From Ariolimax columbianus (lineage: Eukaryota; Mollusca; Gastropoda; Stylommatophora; Arionidae): 64,000 nucleotides of DNA. This document shows positions 12,201 to 27,200 of this stretch, one piece after another. Made by a program: the position numbers and the translations under genes. Position 1 is the stretch's first letter. Each line of letters starts with the position of its first letter. Location: assembly GCA_036924085.1 (NCBI GenBank), contig JAVGWX010000013.1:60790390-60854389 (forward strand), in the 5' to 3' direction. The notes under the pieces were generated by a model, which saw only the letters and a program-made list of their open reading frames with translations, was not told the DNA's origin and did not search any database.

Positions 12201-15200
12201 AATCCACACTGGCTTTCTGAGAGGTGGTGGCTTTGTTCAAGGTGTTTGTTGAGCCTGTTTAGCAGTAAGCGAGCTAGGATCTTGGCTGCTACAGAGAGTA
12301 GCGATATTCCATGATGATTGTCACATTCCTGACGGTTGCCTTTTCTTTTGTACAGGTGAACGATTGAGGTGTCCTTTAGCTCCTGCGGAATTTTTCCTTC
12401 AGCCCACATGTGGCAGAAGAATTCAGTAATCCTTCTGGTGAGGGATGGGCCAGCTGTCTTATATACCTCTGCTGGTATTGCATCAGCCCCTGGAGCTTTT
12501 CCTATAGATAGTGAACTGGTTGCCCTGTCGACTTCCTCCTCAGTGATGACGTCATCCAACGCCAGGTTCAGTTTCACCTGCGGCATTCGCCGGATGGTCT
12601 CTTCATTTATGGACGATGGGTGGTTTAGTATTTTGCAGAAGTGGTTTGCTCATCTGTCTAGAATCTGAACCTTATCTGTTAGCAATGCCCCATCCGCACT
12701 GTGAACTGGAGTATTACTAGAGGGCTGCGGGCCGTAGAGAGCTTTCAGTGCCTCGTAAAACCGTTCTAATCAAACCAGTCCTTATGCTTGCGCGTGAGTG
12801 GGCCAATGTGTTTAACAGCTGAATCATAGAGTGTGTTTCTCAATGATGCTCAGTTGTCTTCGATGTCGTTCTTTTCAAAACAAAGCTCAGATAGTCTGCC
12901 CTCAAGCTCTTCCTGGAAGCCTTCTCTCGTGGGTTTGTATTTCAGCTGAGAGACATTTAGCCTCCTCAGTGGTTTCTTTCCCTGGGGGCGCATTTTGGGC
13001 TGGATCTTGAAGTTTAGCTTACCAATGACAAGTCGATGGTCGGTCCAACATTCTGCACCACACATGCTCTTCATTACCATAGCATCAGCTCGATCCCTAC
13101 GTCTGATGATAATGTAGTCAATGAGGTGCCAGTGGCGGGATCTTGGGTGCATCCATGTGGTTCTATTTCGGACCGGAAGTCGGAAAGCTGTGTTTGTAAT
13201 GAGTAGTTCAGAAGGAGCAGTCCGTTACTATTGCATTTTCCGATACCATGTCTGCCAATGGCCCCCTCCCAGGCTGTATGGTCTGTGCCGACCCTAGCGT
13301 TAAAATCACAGAGGATGACCAATTTGTCAGATTTGGGGACTGCAGCGATGAGCGCCTCAAGGTCCTCATAAAACTTATCTTTTGTTTCCTGAGGATTTGT
13401 TATTGTGGGTGCGTATGCACTGATAGGTGTTGCATGGCGCCCTCCTATTAGGGGGAGACGCAGTGTAATCAGGCGGTCATTAATTCCTCTGGGCATGCTT
13501 GTGAGCTTGTCGACCATGTTGGTCTTGATGGCAAAGCCAACTCCAGCTTCACGGCATTCTTCTTTGCTGCGGCCGCTCCAGAAGAAAGTATAACCAGCAC
13601 CTTCTTCTGTGATCTGCCCTTCCTCTGCCAGTCGTGTCTCGCTCAGGGCAGCTATGCAGATGTTGTATCTAGCTAGTTCCCTGGCGATCAGAGCTGTCTG
13701 TCGTTCGGGGCTGTTTGCTTTGTCGTTGTCCAGTAGCGTGCGGACATTCCATGTTGCAAGCGTGATGGGTAGTTTTCGTGATCGTTTTCTGCCGTTGCAG
13801 TTTGGGGGCCCTGCCAGTAGCGAGTTGCTAGTCCGGGTATGATCTGTAAGCATCACTAAATTTACAGAGTCAAAGAGCGAGCTAGTTTTTTTAAAAATGA
13901 AGTGAGCTTTTTTTAATGAAACAAAATGTGTCTCTGTCTGGCTGCATAGTCAAAGCAAACCAACACTACATACTTCCTTCACAAAACTTTATTTTCATTC
14001 GGCACAGTGGTCTAAAGGTGTGATAGTTGCCCAGGGTACAATTTCAGTTAAAGTCTGTCACTCAATTTATTCACAGACATCATGAAACTGAAAATTATGT
14101 TAAAAAAAATTATGATTATTGACTGCATTTATTTCCATTGGTAGGGCTGTTGTGGTAGCCCCTTGTTAATTCAACTATTGATGATGTTACTTTGCTGTCA
14201 GGTTACAGTGGTTCCTCTTACATCACAAGGCATACTTGGAGAAGATGGATCAGGGTCCTCCTGGCTGTAGTGAAATGTGAGCCTTCTCAGTAAGCCAATC
14301 ACTATGGGAATCACCTGGCTGGCCAGACTTCTGTAACACAACCTGTTTTCAGGAAGCCTGACGCGGATGTAAGGTGGGGTTCCTGATCTGTATGTTTCAC
14401 CTGGTTGTGATGTCACTCTTCTCTCCCTTGATCAGCGGGTTTCACCGGACCCCGATGTTACTCTTCACTCCTCCTACAGGGGACGGCATGGGCTAGTGGT
14501 TAAGTGGCACTGCTCACAACCCAAAAGTGCTGGGTTCGATCCCCATCACAGCACCGGCCGTTACCCCGGGGAAGCAAACCCTTAGAAAATGCAGGAGGAA
14601 ACAGACCCTTACAAAAAAATGTTGGCTTCTGGGTTTTCTAGAAAAAACCGAAGCTGATGTATCGGCTCATGGGAGTGAATGAGTTAATAGAATAGCTCTA
14701 CTATAGGTAGACTGGTCCACGTTACCAGGATTCCTTAGACATATTACATTATTTTTTAAAAATCCTTGTTGACTTATCATTTTTTTTTTAAATTCTTGGT
14801 GACCTAACATCATTTGAGAAAAAAATTCTTGGTGACCTAACATCATTTGAGAAAAAATTCTTGGTGACCTAACATCATTTGAAAAAAAAAAAATTCTTGG
14901 TGACTTAACATCATTTGAAAATAAAATCATGGGTGTCTCAACTTTTTCTTCAAAAAATACTGAGCATGTCACTGGCAAAGATAATGCTAAAGAATGATAG
15001 GTATACATTTATGAATAATATATTGCTAAAGAATGATAGGTATACATTTATGCATGTATAATATTTTTCTTTCCTTGTATAGTTTCAATGCTCTTGGTGT
15101 ATGGGGGTTGCATTTGGTGAAGTTGAAAGGCACAGCCATTAATGCACTAACCTTCAGTTGTCTGAAGCATGGACAAAGTTTTGTCTTCCAAGTCTCTCAG

Positions 15201-18200
15201 GGTCTGTCTGTCACTGGCAATGCTTTCTAAAAGTGCTGTGCGCTGTTTCTCAAGCATAGGTCTTTCCTGGGAACACAAGAAGAATTCTCCAATATGCAAC
15301 ATCCAAGTACAGAGAGCTAAATAGTGTCCGTAACTTTAAATGTTTAGACCCCTATAATTTATAATAATAATAGCTGTCTATCGCAAGTGAAGATGGCAAC
15401 AGTATCAGACTTGTGCGGCAAGATGTGTTCTCATATGACTGTAAAGACCAAACCTGGCATGGCAGACTGCAGACTATGCCGTACATGGAGGAGTCCGCTG
15501 TGGAGTCATCGCATGCTCTGCTCTTTCGGACAGCACGCTTTCCTTGAGCCTCAGCAAAAAATTTCACAGTGTGATCTGAGCACCTTGCATGATGCTAGCA
15601 TCTCTGAGAAGCTGACAGCAATGTTGAAACTTATCAGAGATACTTTGAAGGACTCACTATAATTATAATTACATCTAAATGAGAGATGTCACACCAAAAT
15701 ATTGTATATACAAACCCAGGAAAATAAGAGTTCCAGAAAGACAATAAACCACTCATCCGTTTCATTCACTCTTTGTTTTTTGTAACCATATAATACGATG
15801 TGTTACAATTTACAGATGCCGTTATGTAATACCTCATCATGCAGCTCGATAAAGCAGGTATTAGAAATGCGGTGAAGGGCATCAATAAATAAGATGTAGA
15901 TGTGTTCCAAAGACAGCCTCCTATAAATATTTATGAATGCTTTCGTAACCTGGTTAACACTCTCGCCTCGACCAAAAGGAACATGAGTTTGTATTTTGTG
16001 ATTTAGTTTACCAATTTTAATTTTTGTTATGGCTCTATGCAACAGTTTTGTTCATGCATGCGCAATTGACATTTAACTGTGCGATTATTTCCAGCAGGTT
16101 GATTATAAATCGGTGAGACACACAGCAGGGTAAATACAAAAAACCCTTTCTATCCAATTTCCACCTCTGTATTAATATCATTTAACGTTTCATACTAATA
16201 TATAATCTTTATTATGGATACTTTATGTCATAGATAGTTTAATTATGTGTCTCACGATGTTTAAACCAAATTTCTAGCCAAATTTGCTCAATAAAATGAA
16301 TTTTATTTTGAATAAAACTTTAATGCATGAAATTCAGGCGTTTTCATTGGCTGAAAGACACAAATTGGCAAAATTAGCCCTGACTGGAAAGGGTAAAGGA
16401 TTCCAGACAGTTAAGTAAATACTAAATTATTACTTTACTGAACATCTATAGCAAATTACTAAAGAAAAAGTAGCCAGAAAATTTCTGTCCCATCTAGTGA
16501 ATGAGTACATACTACCCAATATCTGCTGTAACTACAGATCAAATAAGAAGACCTGGTGCTATTTATAGCATTTGCTTATGATGTTTACTAGGCCGCCTAG
16601 AGATTTCGTAGTCAGTTTTGAGGGTGACGTTTATCTCTTGGCCTAGGTAGATATAGGAGTTGACATCTGTGATGGTTTCAAAGTATGACCGCCTACAAGA
16701 ACAAGAGGGCACAGCTACAAATTGTTTAAAGACAGGTACAGATTAGATATCAGGAAATATTTTGTTAGTTAAAGAGTTGTGAATTCTTGGATTGCAGTGC
16801 CGCAGGATGTAGTGGAGGCAGAGTCAGTTAATGCATTCAAAAATAGGTTGGGTGCTCACAGTATTTTCAGTTTCGGTGGAGTGGAATAAGCTGGTTGTAT
16901 ACAGAATTTGTAGAGCCTTTTAAAGCGGTATAATGAAGTTAAGTTAAGTTATGTTAAGTTAAGTTTCCTATCTCAGTTGGATGTCCTGCTTTTGGCAGTA
17001 AGGGTTTCGGAGGCATTGTGTTTTCTATTTATTCATCTTCAGAACGGCAGCTCTGCTGACCCAATTTAGGTAGTTCAAGAATTGTTAAGCTTCAAACTGA
17101 TAAAACCATTGTCAGTCTAGTAACGATTTACGGATGCGAAGTGCGGAACAGATACTGAGAAACTATGAGTCACTCAGAGAGCAATGAAACATCTGATCAT
17201 CTCATAGTGGAATACACCGACCAAAAGAAGTAGAAGCAAGATGCGAGTCTCTGATTCCATAAAACCAAAATGCTCTTGGTAGATGAAGCTCATACCATAG
17301 ATGGTAACTCATCTAGGAGAAGGAAAACGCTAACTTCAATCCACCAGTCTAGTGACAGCTAAATACTAGGGAAACTGAACCCGATAAAAAGACTTGTCAA
17401 AAACAGATGTAGGTAAAGTAAAGTAAAGATCCTGTCACGTCATGCGGCATATAGGAAATATTGTGTTAGGCCAATAGAATTTTGTGACCCGCAGAACATA
17501 GTGGATGATGTCGTCAGCATCACACCGGCCAACTTTACTTCCCAGATTTTATCTGGTACCCAATTTCTGTGGCTGGGTCAACCACAAGAGCCGGCTTGCG
17601 ATCAGAAATAAATCCTGCACCAACTGGGGATTGAACTCTGATCACTTGAAGGGGAAGCCAGTGCACTAACCACTGCGCTACCGCAGTCCAAAACAGATGT
17701 ACCAGGCTGAAAAGAGCAGATATCACTGTACAAAATATGCAACAACTTATCTTAATTAAGCTTTTTAAAAATTAATAATAGCAGTAAGCAAAGAAGAAGT
17801 CATACCTGTTTTACTACCGCGGATAAAAGTTGTTCCTGAAGGCCATCAAAGGTGACAGTAAAATTAATAATGTTGACCTGTAGGTAAACACCTGGCAGGT
17901 AGTGGGGGTTGGCCAGGGAAGTTGTCAGATACAGTCTATAGAAAAAAATGATGTGAAAATGTCACAAATAAACAGCCAATGATTATACTTCATCCGATAA
18001 ATATATATTTATTTAAATACCTCTTTGGGGACGGCGTGGGCTAGTGGTTAAGTGACATGGCTCACAACTCGAAGGTGCTGGGTTCGATCCTCATCACAGC
18101 ACTGGCCTTTACCCAGGGGAAGCAAACCCTTAGAAAATGCAGAAGGAAGCAGACTCTTACATAAAATGAATGCTGAAATTGGATGCACTGGGCCGACAGG

Positions 18201-21200
18201 CGCAAAATAAAAACCACAGTGCAACGCACACCGCCTTGGGGATTAGAGAAATAAGGTGAACGGAAGAAAAAAAAAATATACACTTCTACATCCCAGGGTA
18301 GAATATATATATATTGTCCACTGGACAAACTGTGCCCAAGAGAGAACTGACTGGAAACTGTAGAATGTGCAGACAGACTAAGCCTATATACAGTTAAATT
18401 AAGTGCTGCATAACATCAAACAACATCAACTAAGGTAAAAGAAAAATTTTCAGGTAAAAAACAGAAAATGATGCCCTAAAAGAATTTTAGGAGAACTGAG
18501 AAAAAGAATAATCACTACTGATATATGGCCAATGGCACTATATGGGGCTGAAACATGGACTCTAGCAATGAAGGATGAAAAAAGCTTGAAGCATTTGAAA
18601 TGTGTTGCTATCATTCAAAGGAAAGTGTGATTTGGACAGAAAGAAGAACCAATGACAACGCCCACACTGAGGTAGGAACACAACGATAAATTTCATAGTG
18701 ATACAAAAATTAAAATTGAGTTAGTTAGGACACAATATGCAGCATGAAAGTCTTCTACAGAAGATACTAGAGGGCAAGATCTAGGAGGAAAGTAGAAATT
18801 GGTAGCCAAGACTCACCTTTACATCCCAGCCATGCAGGGAAATTAAAGTATGAACATATGCTGAAAAGAAGAGAGCTGCAGGGGATATTGTCAAATAGAG
18901 AGACATCATGTTCAGACAACCTTACAACCAGTCTTAGAACTAACCAATCAGAATATATGGTACAATGGATAGACATACTCAGACAACCTTACAACCAGTC
19001 TTAGAACTAACCAATCAGAATATATGGTACAATGGATAGACATACTCAGACAACCTTACAACCAGTCTTAGAACTAACCAATCAGAATATATGGTACAAT
19101 GGATAGACATACTCAGACAACCTTACAACCAGTCTTAGGACTGATCAACCAGAGGATAGGGTGAAATGGAACATGCTCAGACAACCTTACAACCAGTCTT
19201 AGAACTAACCAATCAGAATATATGGTACAATGGATAGACATACTCAGACAACCTTACAACCAGTCTTAGGACTGATCAACCAGAGGATAGGGTGAAATGG
19301 AACATGCTCAGACAACCTTACAACCAGTCTTAGAACTAACCAATCAGAATATATGGTACAATGGATAGACATACTCAGACAACCTTACAACCAGTCTTAG
19401 GACTGATCAACAAGAGGATATTGATGATGCTTGGAATACCTGAAATTTTTACTGTACTCCACTTCCACATCCCCAATTTTCATGATCTGCTGTCCACCTT
19501 TGATAAAGGTCTCCTGAATCAACACTGGCCTCAATGCTGGGTTCAGCTCCTCTCCTATATCCTGAAACACAAACAAGAGATTGTAGTTTGTCAGATAGCA
19601 TTGTGTGTGGTCTATGTTGAAAAGGAAATATTAGAATCAATAGTTTACAATGTGTAGCGTAACTTAACTTAACATCTTTATACCGGTTTAGAAGACTCTA
19701 CAGAGCCTGTATACAACCAGTTTCTTGGAGGGTGGTTTTTACAGAAGTGTGAGTCCATCTTAATAGTCTCAAACACTAGAGCTAAGTAGATCCGCAGCCA
19801 GTTAGGTACCATCTATAGGTACTCTTAACAAATCACCTGGGGAAAGGTACAAAATAACTTGAGTATATTTTTTTGTTTTTGTTTTGTTTGTTTTTGCGTT
19901 CGCCTTATTTTTCTATTTCCCAAGGCGGTGTACGTTGCACTGTGGTTTTTATTTTGCGCCTATCGGCCCAGTGCATCCGACTTCAGAACGCATTTTTATG
20001 TAAGGGTCTGCTTCCTCCTGCATTTTCTAAGGGTTTGCTTTCCCGGGGTAACGGCCGGTGCTGTGATGGGGATCGAACCCAGCACCTTCGAATTGTGAGC
20101 CGTGCCACTTAACCACTAAGCCACGCCGTCCCCTATTTTTTACATTTAAATTTTGTCCGGGCAGCGGCCGTTAAGCCTACTCTTTTCAATTTCCAACTAC
20201 TAAGGAATTTTTTATGTGCTCAACACTGAACACAGGGATCATGGGAATTTTTACCGTAAGATCCACGTAAAAATAAATTTCAGATCTCCACCGTGATTCG
20301 AAAACACGGCCTCCGGCACTCTAGACCACTGAGTCCCCCTAGTCAACAGTGAGCTGGCTTGCTAAGACTGGGATTATAGTACACTAGAGTTTGAAATCAC
20401 AGATGGATAGAAAAAAATACAGGATTGGTTCATTCCTGGTACGACAACTCCTCCTGTCAACCCAGCTGTAAATTGGTACTTGACATTTGAGTTGGCAAAG
20501 GTATAAACAGCAAAGAAGGAAACTGGCCACCCCATCTCACAAAGGCTGTGGCTAAGAACATGAAGAGTTATCTTAATCCTCGACAGCAATTGTTGACATC
20601 AGAATGACCTTTACTTTTACCTTTCAACAAGCCGCGGCTACACAGCTGAGCAATCTAGGTTCAATCTCCAGTTGACGCAGGATATTTTTTAAAATTGCAA
20701 ATGGTGCCAGGTTGGACTCAGTCAGAAATATTTGGTACTAGAGTTCTTCTTCTTCTTCTCCATTCGTTCTAAATTTGCCGCTACCAAGTCCTGAGCAGGG
20801 CTTTGCAAGTAGCAGGATGTAGTCCAGAGAATGGAATGCTTTGTGTCGCTAGTTTACAGCTTGACTGCGATAATTGCACCTTTCAGTCTAACACATCCGT
20901 CTTCGGCAGGGGTACTCGAGTAATTCTGGGAATGAAAAGGCGGCCTGTGTGATGCTGAGCCGTTGGTGAAATAAAAATATGGGCCTTACACAATATTCTT
21001 CAATGAGCCACATGGCGTGTAAATAGGATCCTTTGTAATTTTGCAAGCATGACTGGTTCTCTGTTAATAGTATTGAGTTTAAGAGCTTGGTTTTCTTCAT
21101 GTTGATATTCAGTGTCCTGCTGAAGTTGGATGTGTCGGACCGAAGGTGCAAATATCACAGTCAAGCTGTAAACTGTGACCCAACACATTCTATTCTCTGG

Positions 21201-24200
21201 ACAACATCGTGCTACTTGAAAAGCATTTTTCAGGGCTTTCTACAAATGAGATTCATAAGAAAATGATTCCTGTTTATGGTGAGAAGTGTTTGTCACAAAA
21301 AGTGATACATAAATGGGTCGAGAAATTTTCTCAAAGACACTCGAAAATTACTGACAAAGCCAGATCTCGTTGTCCTGTTCATATTGCAGGCGAGAAACAA
21401 TAGGGTGTTTGCATGGTTTAGCCTACAACATAATACATGTTCTACTGAATTTCTGGAAAGTGTGCTCACAGTGGGTACAAAGACAACTAACGGATGAACA
21501 CAAAATGAACCAAATGCGTTTGCACTGATAAAACGATGAGGTAAGTGTATCAACGTTGACAGAAACTATGTTGAGAAATAAGGGACAGTGTAAGTACAAT
21601 AATGGGGAAGAAAACTAACGCCTAGTCACGCAAAATATACTGATCAGACATGTTAGTCAGGGCCAGGCAAAACATACTGGCCAAGACCCTCACCTCAGTT
21701 TCCTAGTAGCCCTCCCTGGAAACGGGCTGTTTTCATGGTAGGCTGGCTAACAAGGTTAGGGATCGACATGATCCACGTAGCAGTGAGTGACACGCAGATG
21801 AAGCAAAGCATAGCACAACCGCCTGGAGGAGCTCGGTCCATCTTCAACAGCTTCCTCAGGATGTGAGCAAAGCTACTGCAAACCGCCACTTAATGTCCTT
21901 TCCAGGACGGAAAAAAGAGAAACCTACTCATTGTGGGCATTCGCAAACAACAAGTCCAATAATATATGGTTTCAAGGTGCTGAGCAGTGCATCAGCTGTA
22001 GTGGTTAGTGACCCAAAACTGATTGCTAGGGTCAGTTTGCTAGCCAGCAAACCAGAGCTACCAAGACCCTTCTCTACCTCCATGTAGTGATCCTGGATAA
22101 CAGGCTGTAATGGAGCAAACTGGCTGTGGAGAAGGGATCAAAGAGGGAAGGCGTGCCCAAAACTGCCTGCAGAAGTCAGATGTGTCAGACCAAAAGGTAC
22201 GAATATTGTAGTCAAGCTGTAAACTACAAAATAACACATTCAGTTTTTCTGACAATATCGTGCTACTTGCAAAGCCCTTTTCAGGACTTGGTAGCAGGAA
22301 TTTGAAAACAAACGACAAAGTACAAGGTGTGTTCAAATGAAACATGACCAAACTGCAACAAGTGAACATACGTATGATGCGCATGATGATGTCACTCCTG
22401 ATGTAAACAGCACATACCAACCATCAAGTTTGCAAAATTTAATTATCCTCCGACTCAAAGTTTCTTCAGCAGACCATTGAAAACATGGTGGGTGTGAGAC
22501 AGAATCCGTCCAGAGTTGATCAGCGAGAGGTGATTTCGTTTCTAACAGCTGAAGGATGTCAAACAGTTGACATTCATCGCAGAATACAGGCAGTGTATGG
22601 TGACAAAAGTGTGTTGAAGACAACAGTGAAAAACTGGACAATGATGTTTAAAGAAGGACGTGAGTTAACGAAAGATCTTCCGAGACCAGGATAGGCGCAT
22701 ATTGTTGCGTTAACTCACGTTCTTCTTTAAACATCGTTGTCTCATTTAATATTTTTTCAATAGCCATTTCTTTGTCTTCTTCTTTGGCATTCATTTTGAA
22801 ACGGGCGTAGTGATAGTTTACAGCGAGACTGTAATATCTGCACATTTTGCGGTGACACATCCGACTTCAATGGCTTTATTTGTGTCCCGGGTTTGCCTTC
22901 CCACCGTTATCCATATTCTCTTAGCCAGTTTACACAAGTCGTCCATGAGATCTATAAGGGCGGGAGAAGAATATTTGTAATCATATTTATTTATAACACA
23001 GTTCACATAACAACGCCAAACTTTACCATGAGAAGGCATGGAGCTCCGACTTTGATGGCTGTTTCAACTGTTCGCATCATGTTTGAATCAGTTCCAGCAA
23101 CAATCTTAAGTTGCATACCCTCCATTTCTCGAATCCATCTTTTGGACAGAAAAAAAAAACCCAATAACATTTTGAGAGTAAATCAGGCAGGTATAACTTC
23201 TTCAATGAACTAAAAAATATAAGGTTTGTAAGCCATTCACAGTTAAAATGTATATATTAAAAAAATTTCTTGATTGTGACAGATAAGAATTACTGATATG
23301 TTGTTATGTTGTTGTTGTTGTTGTTATGTTGTTGTTGTTGAATACCAACAATGAGTAAGTTTACTCTTTCGTGTGCATTGAAAAGGGCATTATGTGGCAG
23401 GTTGCAGTAGCTTTCCTCACATCTTGAGCGTGTTGATGAACGTGGATCTGGGTCCTCTAGGCAGTTGTACTATGCTTTGCTTCATCTATGTGTCGCTCAC
23501 TATTATGAGGATCACCTCGATCCCCCACCTCGTTAGCCAGAATGCTAGATAGAACTGTGTAGAAGTGAGGGGGCAGTATATTTTACCAGACCCTGACTAA
23601 CACGTCTGATCAGTAAGTTTTGCCTGGCCAGATGTTAGTCTCCTCTTCCCAATCTTGGAGTTAAAGACAGAATCTCTGGAAGTTTTTGTAATTGTTTGGA
23701 TTAATATCTTTTTTGGTATTATGGCTGTATCAAAGGCAGGATCTATTCTACCTCATTTTACAGAGAGAGGAGACTAACGTCTGGTCCGGCAAAACATACT
23801 GATTGAACAATGTTGGTCAGGCTCAGTTAATGTATACTGATCTAGACCAGTACTTCACTTCCATGCAGTTCTTTCTGAAAATAGGCTGTTTTCACGTCAG
23901 TCTGGCTAATGAGGTGGGGATCAACGTGATCCCTGTAGTAGTGTAGTAGTGAGAAACACGCAGGAAAAACACTACAGACTACAGTCTGGAGAACCCCAGC
24001 CCCCTTTCATCAGCACATTCAGGATGTGAGGAAAACTACTGCAACCCATCACTTAATGCCTTTTTTTAGGGTGCACAAAAGAGTAAAGTTTCTAATTGTT
24101 TACATTATTTTTCTTTGTCATCTTGAATTTGTTCAAAGAAAGCAGTGGTCGACCTGAGTCTGTCGATACTGCCATAAAGCTTGTCTAGTGTTAGCACTGC

Positions 24201-27200
24201 TGATGGCCACATGTGCTTTCTCTGATCCTCGTATGTCGGACAGATGATCAGGGGTAATTTTCCCAGTACCACAGGTGGATTCGTCAGTAGCACCTAGCTT
24301 GGGCATTCAACAATAACAAACATTATTTTACATCACAACAATACAGTTTGAAAACATCAATTTTCAATGCTGGAAAGGTATATACTGAATTCCTGTCAGT
24401 TCCTCAATACCAAAAAAAATTAATTCTTTTTAGCAGTGCAGTATGACTCCTACTATAAAAAAAACAAATACAACAAAAAACTGTCATACGACATTTTACC
24501 CATTGCTGGGGTAGTCGAGGGGTTTTGAAGGCTAAAGACTACAGACCATTTCGCCACTGCTGTCGCCACGTCGTGTACTGGCTATGTTTGTTTATTTTAC
24601 CCCCAACAGAAAAACAAAATATGCCATACAGGGGATTCGAGTCACTGCCCTCCTTGTCGGCAGGCAGGCCTCGAAACCATTCAGCCACAAGCTCCTCTGA
24701 CTCCTACTATACTGACTGAAAAATGTTACATTGCAATTATTTTAACGTTAACGGTGCATGAGCTACATATACTAAAGCACATTAATGTTAATGAATGATG
24801 TAAGGTTTTCTTCCTTCTTCTGAGGAGCAAAAAGTGAAATGAGTAGCCTGCCGATAGAGCGAACACACAAGTCAACCTCACCTCCAAGTGGTGCACACTG
24901 GGAAACTATGGCCGCGAGGCTGTAGGCAAACGAGGCAATGGCTCGCCTGGGGAGATGGGCTCCTCCAGGTCAGATGCAGATGTTGGCCCGCACCGGCTTG
25001 GAGAGGAGATGGGCTCCGCCAAGAGAAAAACCGCCCAAGATTCACACATGAGGACACAACCACAACCAAACATACCGGCTCGGTCGCAGCCTGGGTTAAC
25101 AATGACTGCGCCTGCCGTCCCACACCAGGTTTGAGGCGATAAGTGTGCTACTGGTGGAATCATCAAACTGAGGAAAGACAAGCTCACAATAGGTACGTGG
25201 AATGTTAGAACACTGAACCCATATGGCAAAATCAATGAGCTAACGCACGAGATGGAGAACTACCGGTGAAACATCCTTGGTATATGTGAGGCGCGATGGA
25301 AAAGCTTTGGAGAGTTTACCACGGAGGAGGGCCACAAGTTCTACTTCAGTGGCAGGGAGGACAAACATTTACACGGAGTGGGGATACTGGTGCATAAAGA
25401 CACAGCCAGATGCATATTGGGTTGCCGCCCAATATCTAGCCGCTTTATCATCTTACGGCTAAAGGCAGCATCGTTTAATATTACCATAATATAGTGCTAC
25501 GCACCCATTGCAAAATACGAAGTTTGTGAAATAGAGGCATTCTATGATCAACTTCAAAGTCTGATACACAAAACACCAAAAAAAGACATATTGATAGTCC
25601 AGGGTGATTGGAATGCACAATTTAGAGAAGATGCAGTCCATGACTGGAGGGGAACATGTGGGCCATACGGAAATAAAGAAACCAATGACCGGGGCGTCAG
25701 ACTCCTAGAATTTGCAAGATGCAACCAGCTGTTGGTGGCAAATACGTTTGGGTTAAACAAGCCGTCGAGACGCTGGACATGGCATAACCCAAGCAATGAA
25801 GTGCATAGCCAGATTGACTATATACTGGTCCAGAGGAGGTTGTGATCGAGCATCAACAACGACAAAACAAGAAGTTTTCCCGGAGCTGATATAGGAAGCG
25901 ACCACGATCTGGTTATGATGACCATGTGTCTGCGATTGAAGGGAGTCGCAAAGAAGGATGTGACCAGGCTAAAGTTTGACCTGGACAAACTAATGGACCC
26001 AAAAATCACCAAAGTGTTCCAAGCAAGGGTGGGAGGGAGATTTGCGCCACTACTGGCTCTCAGAGAGGGACTGGATACAGATACAGTTACAGAGTCTCTT
26101 AACGCAGCTCTCATAGATACTGCAACAGAGATCCTGGGGTGCCACCAAACAAAAAAGAAGCCATGGGTGACCAAAGACATTTTAGACCTTTGTGATAAAA
26201 GAAGGTTACTGAAAAAACACAATCACCCACCGGAGGAGGTCGGCAGTTACAAAGAAAAAGGTGCATGGCAGACAATGAAGAGGCCGGCCCAAAAAGAGAT
26301 GGGAGGACAACATAAAAGAATGGACCAGTCTCCGACCAGAAGAGTCACAGGCAGCGGCATCTGACAGAGAGGGATGGCTTGGAATTGTGAGGATGTCTTC
26401 ATGTTACGGTTACGGGATGACCTGATCTGACCTGAAGGTTTTCTGACATGTAAATAGGGGAAGTGAGACGCTAGTCCGGTCAGGCACAACATGCTGACCA
26501 GGATGTTGTGTCAGAGTCAGGCACAACATGCTGACCAGGACATTGTGTAAGAGTCAGGCACAACATGCTGACCAGGACATCGTGTCGGAGTCAGGCAAAA
26601 CATGCTGACCAGGACATCATGTCGGAGTCAGGCACAACATGCTGACCAGGACATTGTGTCGGAGTCAGGCACAACATGCTGACCAGGACGTCGTGTCGGA
26701 GTCAAGCACAACATGCTGACCAGGACATTGTGTCAGAGTCAGGCACAACATGCTGAAAAGGACGTCATGTCAGAGTCAGGCACAACATGCTGACCAGGAC
26801 GTCGTGTCGGAGTCAGGCACAACATGCTGACAGGACATCGAGTCGGAGTCAGGCAAAACATGCTGACCAGGACGTCGTGTCGGAGTCAGGCACAACATGC
26901 TGACCAGGACGTTTTATCAGAGTCAGGCACAACATGCTGACCAGGACGTTTTATCAGAGTCAGGCAAAACATGCTGACCAGGACATTGTGTCAGAGTCAG
27001 GCACAACATGCTGACTAAGATGTTGTGTTAGAGTCAGGCATAACATGGTGACAGGACATCTTGTCGGAGTCAGGCACAACATGCTGACCAGGACATCTTG
27101 TCGGAGTCAGGCACAACGTGCTGACAGGACGTCATGTGAGAGTCACTACCTCTCTTCCATGCAGCATACCCTTAACCTACTCATTGTTAACTTATTCATT

